The notes beneath the pieces are model-generated. The model was not told the origin of the DNA, ran no database searches, and saw only the letters and a list, made by a program, of their open reading frames with translations. Positions 35,428-44,579 of a stretch of 64,000 bases of DNA are shown one piece after another. This DNA is from Imbroritus primus. Lineage in GTDB: Bacteria > Pseudomonadota > Gammaproteobacteria > Burkholderiales > Burkholderiaceae. Made by a program: the position numbers and the translations under genes. Positions within the stretch are counted from its first letter, which is position 1, and each line of letters begins with the position of its first letter. The DNA is taken from the NCBI GenBank assembly GCA_000272025.2, contig AKCV02000026.1, positions 248,001 to 312,000 on the forward strand. The letters run 5' to 3'.

Positions 35428-37110
35428 ATGTATCAGTATGACCAGTATGACCAGCAGCTTGTCGAAGAACGCGTCGCGCAGTTTCGCGACCAGGTGCGCC
35501 GGCGCGTGGCGGGCGAGCTGACCGAGGAAGAGTTCCTGCCGCTGCGCCTGCAGAACGGCCTGTACTACCAGCGCCACGCCTACATGCTGCGCGTGGCGGT
35601 GCCATACGGCATGCTGGCGTCGAAGCAGCTGCGCATGCTGGCGCACATCGCCCGCACGTACGACCGCGGCTACGGCCACTTCACCACGCGCCAGAACATC
35701 CAGTTCAACTGGATGGATCTCGAACGCGTGCCTGATGCGCTGGCCGATCTTGCCTCGGTACAGATGCACGCCATCCAGACCTCGGGCAACTGCGTGCGCA
35801 ACACCACCACCGACCAGTTCGCCGGCGTCGCGCCGGATGAATATGTCGATCCCCGCCCGCTCGCGGAGATCCTGCGCCAGTGGAGCACCTTCCATCCGGA
35901 ATTCGCCTTCCTGCCGCGCAAGTTCAAGATCGCCTTCAGCGCCGCCGAAACCGACCGCGCCGTGGTGCAGATGCACGATATCGGCATCTACGCCTACCGC
36001 AACGATGCGGGTCAGCTGCGCCTGCGCATCATGGCTGGCGGCGGCCTGGGCCGCACCCCAATCCTCGGTTCGATCATCAAGGAAGACCTGCCCTGGGAGC
36101 ACATGCTCACCTACGTGGAAGCCGCGATCCGCGTGTATAACCGCTACGGCCGCCGCGACAACAAGTACAAGGCGCGCATCAAGATCCTGGTGAAGGCCAT
36201 CGGGCCGGAAAAGTTTGCCGAGGAAACCGAAGCCGAATGGCAGCACAGCAAGGACGGCCCTGGCACCATCACGCAGGCCGAGTTCGACCGCGTGGCCGCG
36301 TTCTTCCAGCCGCCTGCCTATGACAAGCTGCCGGACACCGATGCCGGCTTCGAGAAACACCTGCTCGAGGAGAAGGCATTCGCCCAGTGGGTGCGCCGCA
36401 ATGTGCGCGGCCACAAGGTGCCGGGCTATGCCTCGGTTACGCTCTCGACCAAGCCAGGCATCAGCTCGCCTCCTGGCGACGCGACCGACAAGCAGATGGA
36501 ACAGGTGGCCGACTGGGCCGACAAGTACGGCTTTGGCGAACTGCGCGTGGCGCACGAGCAGAACCTCATTCTGCCGGACGTCAAGAAGCGCGACCTGTAC
36601 GCGCTGTGGCAGGAAGCCCGCGCAGCGGGTTTCGCGACCGCCAACATCGGCCTGCTGACCGACATCATCGCCTGCCCGGGCGGCGATTTCTGCTCGCTGG
36701 CCAATGCCAAGTCGATTCCCATCGCGCTGGCCATCCAGCAGCGTTTCGACGATCTCGATTTCGTGCACGACCTCGGCGACCTGTCGCTCAATATCTCGGG
36801 CTGCATCAACGCCTGCGGACACCATCACGTCGGCAACATCGGTGTGCTCGGCGTCGACAAGGATGGCGAGGAGTGGTACCAGGTCACGCTTGGCGGTGCG
36901 CAGGGCAATGACAGCGCCATCGGCAAGGTGATCGGCCCGTCGTTCAAGGCCGAGGAAATGCCGGACGTCGTGTCGCGCGTCATCGACGTGTTCGTGGAGA
37001 ACCGTGTCGACGGTGAAACATTCATCGAAACCTTCAAGCGCATCGGGCTCGCACCGTTCAAGGAGCGTGTGTATGCAGACAAGGCCAGCAAGGCGGAGGC
37101 CACGGCCTGA
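35428..37110 (+). CDS. cysI: Sulfite reductase, siroheme/[4Fe-4S] hemoprotein (nitrite/sulfite reductase family)
   Basis: A 560-aa siroheme enzyme. The siroheme-[4Fe-4S] ligands are the cysteines of CPGGDFC (about 416-422) and CINAC (about 455-459), and substrate-site residues include the RNTTTDQFAG segment. It reduces sulfite to sulfide. No CysJ flavoprotein gene is nearby; in betaproteobacteria this type works with the adjacent DUF934 gene and an unlinked electron donor. It is the first biosynthetic gene of the cys operon. Confidence 0.92.
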   Translation: MYQYDQYDQQLVEERVAQFRDQVRRRVAGELTEEEFLPLRLQNGLYYQRHAYMLRVAVPYGMLASKQLRMLAHIARTYDRGYGHFTTRQNIQFNWMDLERVPDALADLASVQMHAIQTSGNCVRNTTTDQFAGVAPDEYVDPRPLAEILRQWSTFHPEFAFLPRKFKIAFSAAETDRAVVQMHDIGIYAYRNDAGQLRLRIMAGGGLGRTPILGSIIKEDLPWEHMLTYVEAAIRVYNRYGRRDNKYKARIKILVKAIGPEKFAEETEAEWQHSKDGPGTITQAEFDRVAAFFQPPAYDKLPDTDAGFEKHLLEEKAFAQWVRRNVRGHKVPGYASVTLSTKPGISSPPGDATDKQMEQVADWADKYGFGELRVAHEQNLILPDVKKRDLYALWQEARAAGFATANIGLLTDIIACPGGDFCSLANAKSIPIALAIQQRFDDLDFVHDLGDLSLNISGCINACGHHHVGNIGVLGVDKDGEEWYQVTLGGAQGNDSAIGKVIGPSFKAEEMPDVVSRVIDVFVENRVDGETFIETFKRIGLAPFKERVYADKASKAEATA

Positions 37111-37125
37111 GCCGGAGAGACGACC

Positions 37126-37710
37126 ATGACGAAAATCATTACCCTGCAACAAGACAAGCGCCCGGTGATCGTGGAAGACAGCTGGCTGGTACTGCGTCCC
37201 GAACTGGACGACAACAACCAGAGCGGCCACGTGTCGCATGACGCCATCGCGGCCGCCGCCGCTCAGTCCGGCAAGGTGCTGTTCCCGCTGCATGCGTGGG
37301 AAGCGCACCGTGACGGCCTGCTCGCCCAGCGCAAGCCTGAAAACACTGGCGTGTGGCTGGCGCCGGATGACGATCCGCTCGCCCTTGAGGGCCAGCTCGA
37401 TCGCCTGGGCCTCGTTGCCATCGATTTCCCGGTGTTCCGCGATGGGCGCGGCTATTCGTCGGCCTATCTGCTGCGCACGCGCCTGAAGTACCAGGGTGAA
37501 CTGCGCGCCATCGGCGATGTGTTGCGCGACCAGCTCAACGCCATGCGCCGCTGCGGCTTCGACAGCTTCGCCGTGCGTGCCGACAAGAACATCGAGGATG
37601 CGCTCAACGGCTTCAGCGAACTGACAGTGCAATACCAGGGCACGCTCGACGAGCCGCTGCCGCTGTTTCGCCGCGCCCGGGGCATTGCCGGCGTGCAGGA
37701 GCACGCATGA
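37126..37710 (+). CDS. DUF934 protein of the sulfite reductase operon
   Basis: A 194-aa protein beginning MTKIITLQQDKRPVIVEDSW, with the characteristic LGLVAIDFPVFRDGRGYSSAYLLRTRLKY and RCGFDSFAVR segments of DUF934. It is almost always found between cysI and cysH in proteobacteria lacking cysJ, so a role in sulfite reduction is inferred from linkage. Its stop overlaps the cysH start (ATGA). Confidence 0.88.
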   Translation: MTKIITLQQDKRPVIVEDSWLVLRPELDDNNQSGHVSHDAIAAAAAQSGKVLFPLHAWEAHRDGLLAQRKPENTGVWLAPDDDPLALEGQLDRLGLVAIDFPVFRDGRGYSSAYLLRTRLKYQGELRAIGDVLRDQLNAMRRCGFDSFAVRADKNIEDALNGFSELTVQYQGTLDEPLPLFRRARGIAGVQEHA

Positions 37711-38492
37711 CGCAGGGCGTGAGCGCGGCCGCCAGCACCCTGCAGCGCCCCGCCTTGTGGACCATCCCGGTTTACACAGGCAGCGCCGAGGCGCTCGATG
37801 CCAAGGCGCATGCGCTGGGTGAGCGCCTGGCGCTGATCGCCAGCCGCCATGCACAGGCGCGCTTTGCCTCGAGCCTTGCCGCCGAGGACATGGTGATTGC
37901 CGACGCGATCCTGCGCAGCCCGGCAGCGGTGCGTGAACGTTTCTCGATCTTCACGTTACAGACCGGACGGCTGCATGCTGAAACGCTGGCGGTGCTGGAC
38001 GCGATTGATACGCGCTACGGCTATGCGGTGCAGGCCTATGAGCCCGATCTGCAGGCGGTGGAGCAGTTCGTCGCGCAGTACGGCCTGAATGGCTTCTACG
38101 ACAGCGTGGAAGCGCGCAAGGCCTGCTGCGGCGTGCGCAAGGTCGCACCGCTGAACCGCGCGCTCGATGGCGCGCAGGCCTGGCTGACCGGCCAGCGCCG
38201 CGAACAGGCGGTGACGCGGCTGGACCTGCCGTTCGAGGAACAGGATGCCGCACGCGGCATCCCCAAGTACAACCCGCTGACGGACTGGACGGAAGCGGAA
38301 GTGTGGGCCTATCTGCAGCGCCATGACGTTCCGGTCAATGCGCTGCATGCAAAGGGTTATCCGAGTATCGGCTGCGAGCCGTGTACCCGGGCAGTGCGGG
38401 TCGGCGAGGATGTACGCGCCGGACGCTGGTGGTGGGAGAGCAAAGACACCAAAGAGTGCGGCCTCCATGAGCAGAACATCAAACAACACTGA
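37707..38492 (+). CDS. cysH: Adenylyl-sulfate (APS) reductase
   Basis: A 261-aa CysH-family reductase. The paired cysteines CCGVRK (about 133-134) and CEPC (about 220-223) are the [4Fe-4S] ligands that distinguish APS reductases from PAPS reductases. SSLAAEDM forms the PP-loop and the Arg/Lys-rich CTRAVRVGEDVRAGRWWWE with KTKECGLH-type ending carries the catalytic Cys. Reduction of APS directly to sulfite agrees with the absence of cysC in this operon. Confidence 0.93.
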   Translation: MTQGVSAAASTLQRPALWTIPVYTGSAEALDAKAHALGERLALIASRHAQARFASSLAAEDMVIADAILRSPAAVRERFSIFTLQTGRLHAETLAVLDAIDTRYGYAVQAYEPDLQAVEQFVAQYGLNGFYDSVEARKACCGVRKVAPLNRALDGAQAWLTGQRREQAVTRLDLPFEEQDAARGIPKYNPLTDWTEAEVWAYLQRHDVPVNALHAKGYPSIGCEPCTRAVRVGEDVRAGRWWWESKDTKECGLHEQNIKQH

Positions 38493-38535
38493 CGTGCATT
38501 TTTAACGCCGCTTTTGCGGCAAGCGAGAGAGCAAC

Positions 38536-39486
38536 ATGGGCAACATGACCGAGATTCTTGGCGCTGCATCCGGACAGGTGCAGAACGACCACCTCGATTG
38601 GCTCGAAGCGGAGTCGATCTACATCATCCGCGAAGTCGTGGCGGAGTGCCGCAACCCTGCCATGCTGTTCTCCGGCGGCAAGGATTCCATTGTCATGCTG
38701 CATCTCGCGCTCAAGGCTTTCCGCCTGGGCAGCCGCAAGATCGAGCTGCCGTTTCCGCTGGTGCATATCGATACCGGCCATAACTACCCGGAAGTCATTG
38801 CCTTTCGCGACCAGCGCGTGGCCGAGATCGGCGCACGCCTGGTGGTCGGCCATGTCGAGGAATCGATCCGCCGTGGCACCGTCAAGCTGCGCAAGGCCAC
38901 CGACTCGCGCAATGCCGCGCAGGCCGTGACGCTGCTCGAAACCATTGCTGAACACCGCTTCGATGCATTGATGGGCGGCGCGCGTCGTGACGAAGAAAAA
39001 GCCCGCGCCAAGGAACGCATCTTCTCGTTCCGCGACGAATTCGGCCAGTGGGATCCGAAAGCCCAGCGGCCCGAACTGTGGAGCCTCTACAACGCCCGCA
39101 TCGGTGCCGGTGAGCAGATGCGCGTGTTCCCGATTTCCAACTGGACCGAGCTGGACGTCTGGCAGTACATCGAACGCGAGCAGCTGGCGCTGCCGTCGAT
39201 CTACTACGCGCACGAGCGCGAAGTGGTGCGCCGTAATGGCCTGCTGGTTCCGGTGACCGACGTCACCCCGAAGCAGGCTGGCGATGCCAGCGAAGTGCTG
39301 TCGGTGCGTTTCCGCACGGTGGGCGACATCAGTTGCACCTGCCCCGTCGCCAGCACGGCCGCGACGCCCGCCGAGATCATCGCCGAAACCGCCATCAGCG
39401 AGATCACCGAGCGCGGCGCCACGCGGATGGACGACCAGACGAGCGAAGCCTCGATGGAGCGCCGCAAGAAGGAAGGTTACTTCTGA
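38536..39486 (+). CDS. cysD: Sulfate adenylyltransferase subunit 2
   Basis: A 316-aa ATP pyrophosphatase-fold subunit. The PP-loop SGGKDSIVML is near residue 43; HIDTGHNYPEVIAFRD and GGARRDEEKARAKERIFSFRDEFGQWDPK are typical of CysD. With CysN it makes APS from sulfate and ATP. An in-frame ATG three codons downstream is an alternative start. Confidence 0.95.
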   Translation: MGNMTEILGAASGQVQNDHLDWLEAESIYIIREVVAECRNPAMLFSGGKDSIVMLHLALKAFRLGSRKIELPFPLVHIDTGHNYPEVIAFRDQRVAEIGARLVVGHVEESIRRGTVKLRKATDSRNAAQAVTLLETIAEHRFDALMGGARRDEEKARAKERIFSFRDEFGQWDPKAQRPELWSLYNARIGAGEQMRVFPISNWTELDVWQYIEREQLALPSIYYAHEREVVRRNGLLVPVTDVTPKQAGDASEVLSVRFRTVGDISCTCPVASTAATPAEIIAETAISEITERGATRMDDQTSEASMERRKKEGYF

Positions 39487-39591
39487 TTGTTCCTGCATGC
39501 CGGCCACCCCGGCATGCAGCCTCGGTCCCCGACAGGAAGGATCCCGCGGGTACGAAAAAGGGCGTAACACGCCCTAGCCAAGGACATTGCA

Positions 39592-40899
39592 ATGACACAC
39601 CAAGCATCACACCAGGGCCTGCTGCGCTTTATCACCGCCGGCTCCGTCGACGACGGCAAGAGCACGCTGATCGGCCGCCTGTTGTATGACAGCAAGTCGG
39701 TCCTCTCGGACCAGCTCACCGCGCTCGCCAATGCCAAGCACAAGCGTACCGCGGGCGAACAGATCGACTTCTCGCTGCTGACCGATGGCCTTGAAGCCGA
39801 GCGCGAGCAGGGCATTACCATCGACGTCGCCTACCGCTATTTCTCCACAGCCAAGCGCAAGTTCATCATTGCCGACACGCCCGGCCACGAGCAGTACACG
39901 CGCAATATGGTGACCGGCGCATCGACGGCGCATGCCGCCATCGTGCTGGTTGATGCCACACGTGTCGAAGTGCGCGACGGCAAGGCGCAACTGCTGCCGC
40001 AGACCAAGCGCCACTCGGCCATCCTCAAGCTGCTCAACCTGCAGCATGTGATCGTCGCGGTCAACAAGATGGACCTGATCGACTTCAGCGAGGCGCGCTT
40101 CAACGAAATCCGCGCTGCCTATGCGGATCTCGCCGACCGGCTGGGCCTGCAGGACGTGCGCTATGTGCCAGTCTCGGCCCTGCGCGGCGACAACATCGTG
40201 CACGCCAGCGACGCCATGCCGTGGTACCAGGACGGACCGTTGCTCGATCTGCTGGAATCGCTGCAAGTCGCCGAAGCCAGTTCCGAGAGCGGCGATGCGC
40301 TGCGCTTCCCGGTGCAACTAGTGGTGCGCCAGGACGGCTCCCAATCCGACGATTTCCGTGGCTACATGGGCCGCGTAGAAGCCGGAACGGTCACGGTCGG
40401 CCAGAAGGTCCGCGTGCTGCCCGCCAACCGCACAGCCACCATTGCCGGCGTGTTCACGCCGAACGGCGCCGCCCACGGCGCCGGCGCAGCCGATGTGGTG
40501 ACGTTGACATTCACCGAAGACGTGGATGTCTCGCGCGGTGATACCATCGTCGCCGACCAGACCGACGCCATTGCCGCCCGCCAGCTCGAAGCTGATCTGT
40601 GCTGGTTCGACGAGGAGGCGCTGAGCCCCGCGCGCAAGTATGTGCTGAAGCACACCTCGACCTCGGTGTTCGCACGCATCAACGGCGTGGAGCGCGTATT
40701 CGACGTGCACACGTTGCTCGATGAAACCGGCCGCTCGGAGATCCGTCTCAACGATATCGGCAGCGTGCGCATCAGCCTGCAGAAGCCGATCGTGTGCGAC
40801 GCCTACGACAGCAATCCGGCGACCGGCGCGTTCGTGCTGATCGACGAGGCCAGCAACCATACGGTAGCGGCTGGCATGATCCGTGCATTTGCACAATAA
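39592..40899 (+). CDS. cysN: Sulfate adenylyltransferase subunit 1 (GTPase)
   Basis: A 435-aa GTPase with the EF-Tu-like G domain: GSVDDGKSTLIGRLL (P-loop), DTPGHEQYTRNM (switch II) and NKMDL (G4). It couples GTP hydrolysis to APS synthesis by CysD. The protein stops at the usual length of stand-alone CysN, with no fused CysC kinase. This is consistent with APS reductase (not PAPS reductase) acting next. Confidence 0.95.
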   Translation: MTHQASHQGLLRFITAGSVDDGKSTLIGRLLYDSKSVLSDQLTALANAKHKRTAGEQIDFSLLTDGLEAEREQGITIDVAYRYFSTAKRKFIIADTPGHEQYTRNMVTGASTAHAAIVLVDATRVEVRDGKAQLLPQTKRHSAILKLLNLQHVIVAVNKMDLIDFSEARFNEIRAAYADLADRLGLQDVRYVPVSALRGDNIVHASDAMPWYQDGPLLDLLESLQVAEASSESGDALRFPVQLVVRQDGSQSDDFRGYMGRVEAGTVTVGQKVRVLPANRTATIAGVFTPNGAAHGAGAADVVTLTFTEDVDVSRGDTIVADQTDAIAARQLEADLCWFDEEALSPARKYVLKHTSTSVFARINGVERVFDVHTLLDETGRSEIRLNDIGSVRISLQKPIVCDAYDSNPATGAFVLIDEASNHTVAAGMIRAFAQ

Positions 40900-40974
40900 C
40901 ATCGGACAACCGTCCAGACGGCGCAGGCCTTTCCAAAGGATGCGCCACAGTATTCAGGAACGCAGGAGCAGGTG

Positions 40975-41742
40975 ATGGGCAAGGTGACTCTCATTGGTGC
41001 AGGACCGGGTGCGGCAGACCTCATCACAGTGCGCGGCGCACGGATTCTGTCCGAGGCGCAGGTCGTGCTGCACGATGCACTGGTGTCGGAAGACATGTTC
41101 GCCTACTGCCCCCATGCTTTGCGTATTGAAGTCGGCAAGCGTTGCGGCAAACGCTCCACGGCCCAGTTGTTCATCAACCGGCAACTGGTCGACCTGGCCG
41201 GCAAGTACGAACGCGTAGTGCGCCTGAAAGGCGGCGACCCGATGCTGTTCGGCCGCGCCGACGAGGAAATGCAGGCGCTCGAGGCCGCCGGTATCGCATA
41301 TGAGGTCGTGCCCGGCATCACCGCCGCCCTGGCCGCCGCCTCGTCCATCCGCAAGCCGCTGACCAAGCGCGGCGTGTCGCGCAGCGTCGCGTTCGCCACG
41401 CAAGCCAAGGGCAAGGAAGGTGTGGATGTCGAATTGGCGGACGAAGCCGTGAAGGCCGATTCGTTGGTGTACTACATGGGCCGCGACCAGGCCGCGGCGA
41501 TTGCCGCGCAACTGATCGCCGCTGGCAAGCCGGCCGATACCCCGGCATGGGTGGTCGAGGCCGTCTCGACGGCGCAGGAACGCTCGCGCGGCTTTACGCT
41601 TGGCCAGATGGCGCGCGGTGATGCGCTGGCCTGGATCCATCCGGACCAGCCGTGCTTGCTGATGATCGGGCAGGCGTTTGCGCGGCGGGCGGGAGAGCAA
41701 CGGCACCCCGAGGGGCTGGCGGCGTTCGAATCCGCGGCATGA
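40975..41742 (+). CDS. cobA: Uroporphyrinogen-III C-methyltransferase
   Basis: A 255-aa SAM-dependent methyltransferase with LIGAGPGAADLITVRGARIL, RLKGGDPMLFGRADEE and YEVVPGITAALAAAS. It makes precorrin-2, the first step towards siroheme for CysI and towards cobalamin. It lacks the CysG dehydrogenase/chelatase fusion. AGGAG precedes the start; a GTG one codon upstream is also possible. It is the last gene of the cys operon. Confidence 0.93.
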   Translation: MGKVTLIGAGPGAADLITVRGARILSEAQVVLHDALVSEDMFAYCPHALRIEVGKRCGKRSTAQLFINRQLVDLAGKYERVVRLKGGDPMLFGRADEEMQALEAAGIAYEVVPGITAALAAASSIRKPLTKRGVSRSVAFATQAKGKEGVDVELADEAVKADSLVYYMGRDQAAAIAAQLIAAGKPADTPAWVVEAVSTAQERSRGFTLGQMARGDALAWIHPDQPCLLMIGQAFARRAGEQRHPEGLAAFESAA

Positions 41743-41798
41743 GGTGTGGCGTTGGCCTCAGTGAGTGCCAGCCGATGCCTGATGTCGCAGTCTGAGGC

Positions 41799-42170
41799 CT
41801 ATATTTGATTCAGGCAGTACGCAACGATCGCGCGTAATACCTCGTCATCTTCCCCGACGGCTGTGGCGGCGCGCAATGCAATCCCGGGGTACTGGTGACG
41901 GCAGGTATCGAGCAGCGCCGGCAGGTCGCGGCGCAGATGGCCGCCCTGGCCGAAAAACACAGGGATCACCACCGCGCCCTGAATGCCCGCATCCGCCAGT
42001 TCGGCCACCGTCGTGGACAGATCCGGTGTCATCAATTCCAGAAAGCACAAGCGCACCGCCGTGTCGGGCACGGCCGCCTGCAGCATCGCCTGCAACCGGT
42101 CGAACGGCTCACGCCAGCGCGCATCGCGCGCGCCATGCGCGAACAGGATGATGGCGCGCGTGTGGTCCAT
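41799..42170 (-). CDS. cbiX: CbiX/SirB-type sirohydrochlorin chelatase (short form)
   Basis: A 123-aa single-domain class II chelatase. The N-terminal AIILFAHGARDARW contains the metal-binding His, and VVIPVFFGQGGHLRRDLPALL contains the second His. It inserts Fe2+ or Co2+ into sirohydrochlorin, so it may finish the siroheme begun by CobA. Its ATG overlaps the lptG stop by one base (TGATG), so it is translated from the lptF-lptG transcript. Confidence 0.88.
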   Translation of the reverse strand: MDHTRAIILFAHGARDARWREPFDRLQAMLQAAVPDTAVRLCFLELMTPDLSTTVAELADAGIQGAVVIPVFFGQGGHLRRDLPALLDTCRHQYPGIALRAATAVGEDDEVLRAIVAYCLNQI

Positions 42171-43321
42171 CAGTGACGATCCACCCAGCGCAACGCACCC
42201 AGCGCCAGGAACAGGTAGAGGGCGCCGGGTAGCAGGGCCGAGATGATCGGCGGCCAGGTGTTGATCAGGCCGACATGCGAGAACAGCGTGTTGACGAGGT
42301 GGAAGCTCAGGCCGAGCATGATGCCACCGAATACCTTGATGCCGACTGCCCCCGCGCGTGCGTGCAGATAGGCGAACGGCAGCGCCAGCGCCATCATCAC
42401 GAAGATCGTGAAGGGGTAGATCAGCTTCTTCCAGAAGGCAATCTCGTAGCGCTGCGTATCCTGTTTGTTGTCGCGCAGATGGCGCACGTACTGGAACAGG
42501 TCGATGGTGGACATGCGTTCCGGCCGTACCAGCAGCACGGACAAGATCTGCGGCGTCAGCTCGGAGTGCATGGGCAGCGTCGCGAGATTGTTCTGCTCGG
42601 CGCGAAAGCCCGGCGCCAGGGCATCGGCATTGCCGGGGGCGGGCGGCAGGTCGATGAAGGTCGTTTCCGTCACACCCGACAGCTTCCACACCTGGTTGCC
42701 TTCATAGTGGCCGGTGGCCGCCACGCGGATGGTGCGCAAACGATACTGGCTGTCGAACTCGTAGATCTTGACGTTGGACATGCTCTGGTCGGCGGCCAGT
42801 GCCCCGACGTTGACGAAGCGCGTCACCTCGCTGCCGCCTTCCTGCCCTGCGGCACGGTCCTTGACCCAAACGCCGGTGCGAAAGCCCGATGACACGGTGG
42901 CGCCGAGCGCCTGGAGGCGCACCTTCTGCGCGAACTCCTCGGCCTTCGGGCCAATGAACTCGCCGACCAGAAAGGTCGCGATGGCCAGCGGAATGCCGAG
43001 CTTGATCAGCGACCACAGCGCATGCCGGATATCGAGGCCGGCCACGCGCAGGATAGTGTATTCCGATTGGCTGGCCATCTGCGAGCACACGTAGATGGCG
43101 CTGATCAGCACGGCCACGGGCATCATTTCGTAGATGCGCGTGGGCGCCTGCAGCGCCACGTGGGCAAAGGCGATCAGCATGGTATAGCCGGCACCGACGT
43201 CTTGCAGTTCGTTCAGCAGATCGAAGAAGATGAACAGCGACAGCACCGCGAACAGGATGAAGGCAAAGACCGCATAGATCTGCCGCGCGAAATAGCGCTC
43301 GTAGAGGCGGAGCAGATTCAT
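42170..43321 (-). CDS. lptG: LPS export ABC transporter permease LptG
   Basis: A 383-aa permease of the YjgP/YjgQ family. Membrane segments occur at the N-terminus (YAVFAFILFAVLSLFIFFDL), near residues 60-110 and in three C-terminal helices, with a large periplasmic jellyroll domain between. With LptF and LptB it extracts LPS from the inner membrane. The ATG at 43321 overlaps the lptF stop (ATGA). Confidence 0.94.
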   Translation of the reverse strand: MNLLRLYERYFARQIYAVFAFILFAVLSLFIFFDLLNELQDVGAGYTMLIAFAHVALQAPTRIYEMMPVAVLISAIYVCSQMASQSEYTILRVAGLDIRHALWSLIKLGIPLAIATFLVGEFIGPKAEEFAQKVRLQALGATVSSGFRTGVWVKDRAAGQEGGSEVTRFVNVGALAADQSMSNVKIYEFDSQYRLRTIRVAATGHYEGNQVWKLSGVTETTFIDLPPAPGNADALAPGFRAEQNNLATLPMHSELTPQILSVLLVRPERMSTIDLFQYVRHLRDNKQDTQRYEIAFWKKLIYPFTIFVMMALALPFAYLHARAGAVGIKVFGGIMLGLSFHLVNTLFSHVGLINTWPPIISALLPGALYLFLALGALRWVDRH

Positions 43322-44442
43322 GCCGCACCTCCCGCAGCGCCGGCTGTCTTGCGCTGCAGGCCGAAGATGCCGCGCCAGCCGCCGGTGCGGTTGAGGCGGA
43401 AGCGGAACAGCGCCAGCGCGCACAGCAGCGCCAGGACGTGGATCGGCCACCACGCCAGCCAGAACGAGACGTTGCCGCTGCGTACCCAGCCCTGCGCGAT
43501 GTTCAGCAGGTTGCTATAGGTGAGGTAGACCAGCACGGCGAAGATCAGCGGCGTGTAGCGGCCCAGGCGCGGATTCACGTAGGCCAGCGGAATGGCAATG
43601 AGTACGAAGTTGAATGCCAGCAACGGCAGACCGATGCGCCAGATCAGCTCGGCCAGGTTCTCGGTATTGGGGTTGCGCAGCAGGTCGAGCGTCGCGCGGC
43701 TCTTGGCCGGCAGGCTGGTGTCGATTTCCTGTGGTTTCTCCTGCATCTTCACGCCGTAGCGCTCGAACTCGACGATGCGGTAATTGATCTTGCCCGGCTC
43801 GCCTTCATAGCGGCGGCCTTTCTCCAGCACCACGAAGCGGTCACCTTCGGCAGTCGTCTCGAAATGGCCCTGACGGGCAAATGCCACGCCGAGCTTGTCG
43901 CGGGCAGCGTTGGCAACGAACACGTTGGTCACGTTCTTCATGCTGCTGTCGATCCCTTCGATGAACAGCACGTAGTTGGCGCGAGAGGGTTCGATGAAGC
44001 GGCCGGCAGCTACCATGGAGATGATGTCGCGCTGCTGGAAGCGGTCGCGGAACAGGGCGCTCTGCTGGTTGGCCCACGGCCAGCCGAAGGCGCCGAGCAG
44101 GGCGACCAGGATGATGAACGGCAGGGCGAATTTCATCACGGGCTTGACGAAGTCGCGCAGGCTGACGCCGGCGGCGAACCACACCACCATTTCGGAATCC
44201 TTGTACCAGCGCGTGAGGACGATCAGCGTGGAAATGAATAGCGTCGCGCACAGCAGGATGGCGAGATAGCCGAGCGTGGCCAGTCCGATCAGCATAAGCA
44301 CATCGTTGGGGCTGGCGGTACCGTTTGCAGCCATGCCGAGCACGCGGATGACCAGCGACGTCAGCATGAACGTCAGCAGTACGAGGAAGACAGCGCCTGC
44401 GGTGTAAGACAATTCCCGGCGCAGGGCTTTTTCAAAGATCAT
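43318..44442 (-). CDS. lptF: LPS export ABC transporter permease LptF
   Basis: A 374-aa permease starting [21 protein letters not shown], with the same layout of N-terminal helices, periplasmic domain and C-terminal helices as LptG. It partners LptG in LPS export. It is divergent from pepA at 44580 and is the first gene of lptF-lptG-cbiX. Confidence 0.94.
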   Translation of the reverse strand: MIFEKALRRELSYTAGAVFLVLLTFMLTSLVIRVLGMAANGTASPNDVLMLIGLATLGYLAILLCATLFISTLIVLTRWYKDSEMVVWFAAGVSLRDFVKPVMKFALPFIILVALLGAFGWPWANQQSALFRDRFQQRDIISMVAAGRFIEPSRANYVLFIEGIDSSMKNVTNVFVANAARDKLGVAFARQGHFETTAEGDRFVVLEKGRRYEGEPGKINYRIVEFERYGVKMQEKPQEIDTSLPAKSRATLDLLRNPNTENLAELIWRIGLPLLAFNFVLIAIPLAYVNPRLGRYTPLIFAVLVYLTYSNLLNIAQGWVRSGNVSFWLAWWPIHVLALLCALALFRFRLNRTGGWRGIFGLQRKTAGAAGGAA

Positions 44443-44579
44443 GCAATGATGAGGTCCTGTGGCCGTCCACGCGGCGGGTTTTCTGGCCGTGCAGACCGCC
44501 TTGGGCAGGGCACGGGGGAACCTTGGAAAAATCGCGGATAATGACGGCTGTCTTTGACAAATCTCAAGAGAGAAGCGCG

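Noticed and set aside
35395-37854. An 819-codon open frame on the minus strand across cysI-DUF934-cysH
   Set aside because: It is antisense to well-identified genes, has no recognisable domains and is His/Arg-rich in the manner of GC-rich shadow frames.
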